NCBI GenBank assembly: GCA_037447235.1
Contig: JBBIHC010000004.1
Location: 1 to 64,000 of the forward strand
DNA from: JAVZJR01 sp037447235
Lineage (GTDB): Archaea > Micrarchaeota > Micrarchaeia > Anstonellales > Bilamarchaeaceae
DNA: 64,000 nucleotides
Direction of reading: 5' to 3'
Part shown: positions 59,936 through 64,000 of the stretch, piece by piece
Layout of the letters: every line of letters begins with the position of its first letter
Position numbering within the stretch: the first letter of the stretch is position 1
The notes under the pieces: model-generated
Database searches by the model: none
Seen by the model: only the letters and a program-made list of their open reading frames with translations
What the model was told of the DNA's origin: nothing
Position numbers and translations under genes: made by a program

Positions 59936-59994
59936 GCTTGTGCTTGTCAAGAAAAGCTTTTATTACTGCGCCTTGGCCCGGCAGGCGCCCGGGA

Positions 59995-60543
59995 TCAGAC
60001 TTTTTCAAAGGAGACTACTTCGTCGAGGCTCTTTTTCCTGTTTATTGAGTGGGTTATGCCCTTGATCAGCGGTTCTATGACTTTTTGCCCTGCCTCGTAG
60101 CCGACGGATATGACCACTACCGGTATGTATTGGTCCGGTATCCCGAGGCCCTCTTTTAATCTTTGCTCATTGAATCCGATGGTAACGCACGTTCCCAAAC
60201 CGAGCGCCGTTGCTGCGATCAGCATATTTTCAACCGCAAGGCCAAGATCGAACAGATATGTTCTCTGTTCCTCCCTTCCGTAAAATGATTTCCTGTCTGC
60301 CAGCGCAACGATTATCGCTGGTGCCGCGCCCATCCATTTGTTAACGACAAGGTTCGCAGCCAAAACCTTTTTCCTGTTTTCCTCGTCCCGGACAACAAGA
60401 AAATGCCATGGCTGGCGGTTCATGCCTGATGGTGCTGAGATTGCCGCTTCCAGAATCTTGGTTAGCTTTTCGTGTTCTACTTTCTTGTCCGGGGCGTAGT
60501 CGCGTACTGAGCGCCTTCTTTTTATTGCCTCGAGTGCATCCAT
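59995..60543 (-). CDS. Nitroreductase-family flavoprotein
   Basis: 182 aa from ATG 60543. ALEAIKRRRSVRDYAPDK, AISAPSGMNRQPWHFLVV, AVENMLIAATALGLGTCVTIGF and a C-terminal GYEAG match FMN-binding nitroreductases. They reduce nitro, quinone or flavin substrates with NAD(P)H; the physiological substrate is not known. The TATA-like TTAAAAATA (about 60565-60573) is close to the ATG, pointing to a short leader. Upstream is a divergent AT-rich spacer. Confidence 0.9.
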   Translation of the reverse strand: MDALEAIKRRRSVRDYAPDKKVEHEKLTKILEAAISAPSGMNRQPWHFLVVRDEENRKKVLAANLVVNKWMGAAPAIIVALADRKSFYGREEQRTYLFDLGLAVENMLIAATALGLGTCVTIGFNEQRLKEGLGIPDQYIPVVVISVGYEAGQKVIEPLIKGITHSINRKKSLDEVVSFEKV

Positions 60544-60649
60544 ACTAGGCACTTTTTTAGAATGTATTTTTAAACATTATTTTCTAATTCTGACATATTA
60601 TTAGAAAATCTAAAATGTTGATAGCAATTTTAAAGAAAACATAGAAAGG

Positions 60650-60661
60650 TATTTAAATATA
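60650..60661 (+). promoter_or_regulatory. TATA box of CxxC protein gene
   Basis: TATTTAAATATA predicts transcription start near 60682, leaving a 55-nt leader that includes AGGTGA at 60729-60734 before ATG 60738. The AAAATCTAAAAT word occurs just upstream (60605-60616). Confidence 0.5.
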
Positions 60662-60737
60662 AAACTACGGAATAAATACAGAGCCCATGCGAATTATCCC
60701 TGAATTTTTCGTTGGGCAGTATGAAATAGGTGAAAAA

Positions 60738-60899
60738 ATGAGTGATGAAGAGGAAGGCAGCGGATTCGGCTCTGAAAGGCCGATGTACGATGCAGTCTGC
60801 TCAAAATGCGGGCAGCCGTGCAAGGTTCCGTTTAAGCCTGCGGAAGGAAGACCGGTTTATTGCAGGAACTGTTATAAACCGCGAAGACCAAGATACTAG
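60738..60899 (+). CDS. Small CxxC-x17-CxxC zinc protein
   Basis: 53 aa from ATG 60738 (AGGTGAAAAA upstream; an ATG at 60687 is in frame). The motif CSKCGQPCKVPFKPAEGRP, then VYCRNCY and a Lys/Arg/Pro tail, matches the CxxC-x17-CxxC domain seen in many small archaeal and bacterial proteins, presumably zinc- and nucleic-acid-binding. Acidic N-terminus, basic C-terminus. Single gene before the long AT-rich spacer. Confidence 0.8.
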   Translation: MSDEEEGSGFGSERPMYDAVCSKCGQPCKVPFKPAEGRPVYCRNCYKPRRPRY

Positions 60900-61070
60900 A
60901 ACCCTATTTATCATAAAATAGAATTGTCTAGTGCATAATTTTTTGTTTTTTATTTTGTTTTTTATTTTATGTCGTTTGATCATCACATTTTCTTGGAGTA
61001 TTGCTTTATCTTATAATATATTGGAAAATCTAAAATAATAATAGAACAAGTTAATTTAAATTACTTATAA

Positions 61071-61197
61071 AGTAAACCAAATTTTCCTATTAAGGTTATT
61101 TGTTTTTTATTTACTTTTTTAGTAAACCAATTTTCCCGGACATTATCTGGATTTTGCATATATGGTTTACTATAACAATATGATTTGGAAAATTTGG
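61071..61197. repeat. Modular direct and inverted repeats
   Basis: AGTAAACCAAATTTTCC (61071-61087) recurs with one base missing at 61121-61136, 50 bp apart. The inverse units GGTTTACT (61164-61171) and GGAAAATTTGG (61187-61197) follow. The arrangement looks like binding-site multiplication rather than chance AT-richness. Confidence 0.6.
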
Positions 61198-61389
61198 AAA
61201 ACAGAATATCGGTTATTTGCTGAACACAGGAGAAAAAAAGGCAAAATGGAATTAAAAAGATATTTTATACACCATGTAAGTAAACTAAGCACATACAAAA
61301 AAGGTGCTTGTGTGTTTTCTGTTTACTTTTAAAGTAACTGTTCTGCTGCGCCAGATTATTCTGTGGTATTTTCTGAAAATTCTTTTTGT

Positions 61390-61439
61390 TTTTTTAGCCA
61401 AGATAGGGCAGCATCCGCGGCCCAAGATTGGCTAAAAAA
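61390..61439. repeat. 12-bp inverted repeat with nested GC stem
   Basis: TTTTTTAGCCAA (61390-61401) pairs perfectly with TTGGCTAAAAAA (61428-61439). Inside, GATA and AAGA form a symmetric internal loop around GGGC/GCCC. On either strand the stem would end in U, as in a bidirectional terminator, but the internal loop could form tandem G-A pairs as in a structured RNA. Confidence 0.55.
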
Positions 61440-61511
61440 TGAAAAACAATGGATTCAACGACGATAAACCAACAAAAGAGGATTTATTTATTTTTCGCGT
61501 GAAAAAATTTT

Positions 61512-61973
61512 ATGAGAATCAGGAAGGCAACCAGCAAAGATTTGGATGCGCTTGTCAGATTGTCCGACCGGCTTATGCTTGATCACAAAAAACGATTCAG
61601 CTATCAGTTGGCAAAAGACTTTCATGCTCCAAAAGTAAAATATTTTAAATCTTTGATAACAAAGCGAAACGCAGTATTTTTTGTTGCTGAAGAAGACAGC
61701 CAAATGGTCGGATTCGTTTTAGGAAAGGAAAAAACAGACCCGCCGGTCTATGCGCAAACAAGGATAGGGTATGCCGGGGATTTTTATGTCTTGCCCGCAT
61801 ATCGCAATAAAGCCATCGGAAGGAAACTTTTTGCGGCATTGAAAGATTGGTTCAAGAAAAAGAAATATAAAAAAATAGAAATCGCATTTGATTCAAAAAA
61901 CATAAAAGCAAAAAAATTATACCGGAATTTGGGCTTCCGCCCATACAAGGAACTTTGGCGAATGAAAATCTAA
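61512..61973 (+). CDS. GNAT-family N-acetyltransferase
   Basis: 153 aa. VGFVLGKEK, then GYAGDFYVLPAYRNKAIGRKLFAALKDWFKKK is the acetyl-CoA-binding motif (R-x2-x-G-x-G/A variant RNKAIG), and SKNIKAKKLYRNLGFRPY is the closing GNAT motif. It acetylates an amine, perhaps a protein N-terminus or small molecule. ATG 61512 is about 25 nt after the TATA box, so leaderless. The code is AT-richer than its neighbours, like the spacer before it, which may indicate recent acquisition. Confidence 0.88.
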   Translation: MRIRKATSKDLDALVRLSDRLMLDHKKRFSYQLAKDFHAPKVKYFKSLITKRNAVFFVAEEDSQMVGFVLGKEKTDPPVYAQTRIGYAGDFYVLPAYRNKAIGRKLFAALKDWFKKKKYKKIEIAFDSKNIKAKKLYRNLGFRPYKELWRMKI

Positions 61974-62032
61974 AATGATTTGGGAATTTCTAAAATTATT
62001 CTGCAAAAAACAAAAAAACAAAATAAAATAAG

Positions 62033-62320
62033 CTAGATCTTCTCAATCGTGCCGTTTTTTCCAGGCGAAAGCTTCAATTCGCCCTTGAATTCAGAAACCC
62101 AGCCGTTTGTTATTCTGACCCTGTCGCCTTGCGCGAAAGAACTGGCATGCTCGTTCCACAATGCGATTTTTATTTCCCCGCTATCATCCTTAAGCTTCCC
62201 ATTTGCAACGGTAAGCGTCTTGCCAAATTTTGTCTGTATCTCCTTTGGCTCTTCCAACTCAACTATTTCGCCTTCAACGGAACCTTCGCAAGCTCCCTGG
62301 CGAAGCTCTGATATTTTCAT
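62033..62320 (-). CDS. OB-fold nucleic-acid-binding protein
   Basis: 95 aa, one OB domain: VEGEIVELEEPKEIQTKFGKTLTVANGKLKDDSGEIKIALWNEHASSF, then VRITNGWVSEFKGELKLSPGKNG. This is the pattern of single-stranded DNA-binding RPA/SSB-type OB folds in Archaea. No zinc finger or acidic tail is present. It may protect ssDNA or act in repair. It ends just after the GNAT gene, convergent, and starts about 105 nt from the 3' end of SRP RNA. Confidence 0.88.
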   Translation of the reverse strand: MKISELRQGACEGSVEGEIVELEEPKEIQTKFGKTLTVANGKLKDDSGEIKIALWNEHASSFAQGDRVRITNGWVSEFKGELKLSPGKNGTIEKI

Positions 62321-62426
62321 ATTTCCACCTTCGTATTATGCAGTTTAGAATAGACACATATAAAAAGCAATACGTTTGCGAAAACTGCTGAGAGAGAAGC
62401 CAAGAAAACAGCAAGAATAACTAAAA

Positions 62427-62681
62427 GCGGGCTTTCCGGATTGCCGGCGTACAAAAACACAGAGCCTTTGCCATCAGCTCCGCCCTGTTGTCTGCAAGCA
62501 CGGAAACTAATATTTAGGGCTGCTCCTTCCGGCCTGACCCGTTTCATATTAATTACCGCCACGCAGGACAGGGCATCCGCGCCTAAGACAAAAGATATGT
62601 TCCTGCACAGCGACGCACCGGACATTCGGTCCGTCTAAGGGGATTTACGGAGCAGGGACCCCTGGCCCCAACCTAGCCCGC
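62427..62681 (-). ncRNA. ffs: Signal recognition particle (7S) RNA
   Basis: About 255 nt. The ends GCGGGCT and AGCCCGC pair as archaeal helix 1. The 5' part GGGCTAGGTTGGGG followed by TCCGTAAATC matches the Alu domain of archaeal 7S RNA. Helix 8, which binds SRP54, is GGGTCAGG-CCGGAAGG-AGCAGCCC (62515-62541) with the GGAA tetraloop; flanking segments (CCCTGTCCTGC and GCAGACAACAGGG) form helix 5. A T-tract follows the 3' end. Open frames across it are spurious. Confidence 0.93.
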
Positions 62682-62703
62682 AATTAAATAAAGGCATCGG
62701 TCA

Positions 62704-62712
62704 TTTTTTAAT
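62704..62712 (-). promoter_or_regulatory. TATA box of SRP RNA gene
   Basis: On the minus strand ATTAAAAAA is centred 27 nt upstream of the predicted RNA 5' end at 62681. The remaining spacer to 62843 carries the TATA box CATTTAAAATC (62810-62820) of the ankyrin gene; nothing else is seen in it. Confidence 0.5.
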
Positions 62713-62843
62713 CTAACGTTTTAACCTGATTTTGCCGCCTGAGCGCGTCTTCGTTAATCAGAAGACAGAATAGGTTGGTTCGCATACATAAAAAAAACTA
62801 AAATAGAAACATTTAAAATCATAAACTGCCAAAATATAGTTAT

Positions 62844-63716
62844 ATGAATAAAAAACAGAAAAAGGCAGAGGCAAACAAAAAACCAGCGCCGGCTAAAGAA
62901 AACCCAGTCAGGCAGTTCAACGACTTCTTTCTTGATGGGGAACTGGCCATGGCAATAAAAAGAAATGAACTTGGTTATATCAGGAAATTGCTTGAAGCGG
63001 GCGCGAACCCAAGTGCCCGCGCAGATACCAGGGGCAATATGTACCTTCATCTTGCATCCATTTCAAAAAATCATAAGCTGGCCGAGCTATTGCTCATGCA
63101 CGGCGCAGACCCAAACAGCGGAAACTCCCACGGCGACACGCCCTTGATATTTTCATCAATACACGACGATATAAAAATGGCTTCGCTGCTAATCAAATAC
63201 GGCGCGGATGCAAACAGGGCGAATTTCAATCAAAAAACGCCGCTCATGTTTGCGGCTGAATACGAAGCGGTTAGAGTGGCGAGGTTGCTTATTGAAAATG
63301 GGGCTTTTGTAGGTGCACGGATGCTTGGCGGAAAAGAAGCCCTGGCATTCGCAATAGAAAACAGAAACCCCGAGATATGCGGCCTGATAATATCAAAGAT
63401 GGAGCGCATTGAAGATCCGGAATTGCTCATCCTTGCGATAACAAACTATCAGGAGGAAATCGCCGGCATGCTTATACAAAAGGGGATAAAGTTCAACTGC
63501 GAGTGCTCCGGCAAGTATCCGCTCATAGAGGCTGTCAAACATAACCTTGGTTCTACAGTAGAGATGCTGATAAACAATGGGGCGGATGTCAATGCAATGG
63601 ATAATAATGGCGACACGCCATTAAGCATTGACAACGGAAAATACAGGGCTGTGCTAAAAAAAGCCGGCGCAAAAAGCAAATTCATGTTGCGCTTGCGTAA
63701 AATGATCAAAGGTTGA
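62844..63716 (+). CDS. Ankyrin-repeat protein
   Basis: 290 aa. A Lys/Ala-rich N-terminus (about 22 residues) leads into about seven ankyrin repeats: LGYIRKLLEAGANPSARADTRG, KLAELLLMHGADPNSGNSHGDTPL, MASLLIKYGADANRANFNQKTPLMFA, VARLLIENGA and later units with GADVNAMDNNGDTPLS. No signal peptide or enzyme domain, so it is a cytosolic protein-binding scaffold. Leaderless start from the TATA box at 62810-62820. Its end overlaps the YkgJ gene by 11 nt. Confidence 0.93.
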   Translation: MNKKQKKAEANKKPAPAKENPVRQFNDFFLDGELAMAIKRNELGYIRKLLEAGANPSARADTRGNMYLHLASISKNHKLAELLLMHGADPNSGNSHGDTPLIFSSIHDDIKMASLLIKYGADANRANFNQKTPLMFAAEYEAVRVARLLIENGAFVGARMLGGKEALAFAIENRNPEICGLIISKMERIEDPELLILAITNYQEEIAGMLIQKGIKFNCECSGKYPLIEAVKHNLGSTVEMLINNGADVNAMDNNGDTPLSIDNGKYRAVLKKAGAKSKFMLRLRKMIKG

Positions 63717-64000
63717 TGTTTTCTGTCAAAAACCGGAAAGCTTCCTGTTTTTTCAATTTCCTGCGGTTGCATTCCCTGACGAGATTTTGATATTTCTCTT
63801 TTTCCGTTTTATATTGCCTGAGCAACCCAGCATCAGGCTTGAAGAGATGAAACAGCCAACTGGATGCTATGGAACAGAGGCGCCTTTTTCCCATTTTTCC
63901 GTTCTCAGAAAAAGGATAGAGCCGGCACGCCAGCGGCTTATGCCGGTGAATTATGCATCCCTTTTCTTTGTCAAAAAAACAGCACGGGTGCGATTTCAGC
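63706..64000 (-). CDS. YkgJ-family Cys-cluster protein (N-terminus outside window)
   Basis: The frame is open to the window edge; 97 codons are visible. HPCCFFDKEKGCIIH, then RPLACRLYPF-type sequence (reading KPLACRLYPF) is the YkgJ zinc- or iron-chelating cluster, here in the second half of its Cys motif; the first CxxxCxxCC part would lie beyond base 64000. A basic helical C-terminus follows. An internal ATG (63894) is not the start. Function of the family is unproven. Convergent overlap with the ankyrin gene. Confidence 0.85.
   Translation of the reverse strand, partial: LKSHPCCFFDKEKGCIIHRHKPLACRLYPFSENGKMGKRRLCSIASSWLFHLFKPDAGLLRQYKTEKEKYQNLVRECNRRKLKKQEAFRFLTENINL

Larger units (their letters stand above)
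60900..61511. other. AT-rich 612-bp intergenic region
   Basis: No coding frame of credible length and no tRNA. It contains T-tract terminators for the CxxC gene (about 60936-60967), a cluster of direct and inverted copies of AGTAAACC and CCAAATTTTCC (61071-61197), AAAATCTAAAAT words, an AAGCAC/GTGCTT hairpin inside GTAAAC...GTTTAC (61278-61329), a 12-bp inverted repeat (61390-61439), and the TATA box TTTATTTAT (61483-61491) of the acetyltransferase gene. Confidence 0.7.

Noticed and set aside
62317..62625. Minus-strand frame of 102 codons with a C-terminal hydrophobic stretch
   Set aside because: It lies inside the SRP RNA gene, whose helix 8 and end pairing are clear; the protein reading is coincidental.

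Overview
The window is one contiguous piece of an archaeal chromosome, apart from a 100-N scaffold gap at 21989-22088. The evidence for Archaea is a split RNA polymerase (H, B'', B', A', A''), deoxyhypusine synthase with eIF5A, archaeal DnaG, L30e/S24e/S27ae, Kae1, TATA-box promoters that are often leaderless, class III signal peptides, and an archaeal 7S (SRP) RNA. Compact spacing, many Cys-rich surface proteins and tRNA genes that all carry introns suggest a DPANN-type lineage near Micrarchaeota or Diapherotrites. That placement is inference, because no rRNA gene is present.

Layout. 1-3113: C-terminal part of a large beta-helix surface protein. 3.2-13.5 kb: a LonB-like ATPase with no protease domain, tRNA-Thr and tRNA-Pro, a CDP-alcohol phosphatidyltransferase, an NMD3-like protein, deoxyhypusine synthase followed by pyruvoyl arginine decarboxylase, tRNA-Val and tRNA-Gln, and nucleoside and phosphoribosyl enzymes. 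13.6-21.9 kb: the RNA polymerase operon rpoH-B2-B1-A1-A2-rpl30e-nusA. It stops at a repeat-flanked gap next to tRNA-Ser, where rps12 and rps7 would normally follow. 22-36 kb: lipoprotein, DUF192, FBP aldolase/phosphatase with a structured upstream element, class II ribonucleotide reductase, NYN and TatD nucleases, the eIF5A-S24e-S27ae-CPBP-Kae1 cluster, a disulfide oxidoreductase, purC, dnaG with a small TOPRIM protein, a CBS protein and phosphoglycerate mutase. 36-50 kb: SMC, a Cys-rich pilin-like protein, thioredoxin reductase, pyrF/pyrE, L11, Nth, Hjc, an amino-acid permease, rubrerythrin and an Ogg2-type glycosylase. 50-64 kb: tRNA-Cys, DUF763, TyrRS, diphthine synthase, GluRS, Trm5, an orphan AbiEii-like protein, a secreted metzincin-like protease, an AT-rich 0.6 kb spacer with modular repeats, an OB-fold protein, SRP RNA, an ankyrin protein and a partial YkgJ protein.

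How the genes fit together. Information processing dominates: transcription, translation, tRNA maturation, DNA repair and chromosome segregation. Arginine decarboxylase, deoxyhypusine synthase and eIF5A make a substrate-to-product path for hypusine. PyrE/PyrF, PurC, NrdJ and two salvage-type enzymes indicate partial nucleotide metabolism. Several exported proteins share a Cys-x5-Cys-rich module, and thioredoxin reductase and a PDO-like protein are encoded nearby, which points to a disulfide-rich cell surface.

The most unusual features are: (i) all six tRNA genes contain introns, eight in total, three of them in the D-loop or T-arm; (ii) a three-way-junction element upstream of the FBPase gene that also resembles an IS200/IS605 end; (iii) a 55-bp exact duplication abutting both sides of the N gap; (iv) a LonB ATPase module in which a zinc ribbon replaces the membrane segment; (v) an AT-rich spacer with direct and inverted copies of a short motif.
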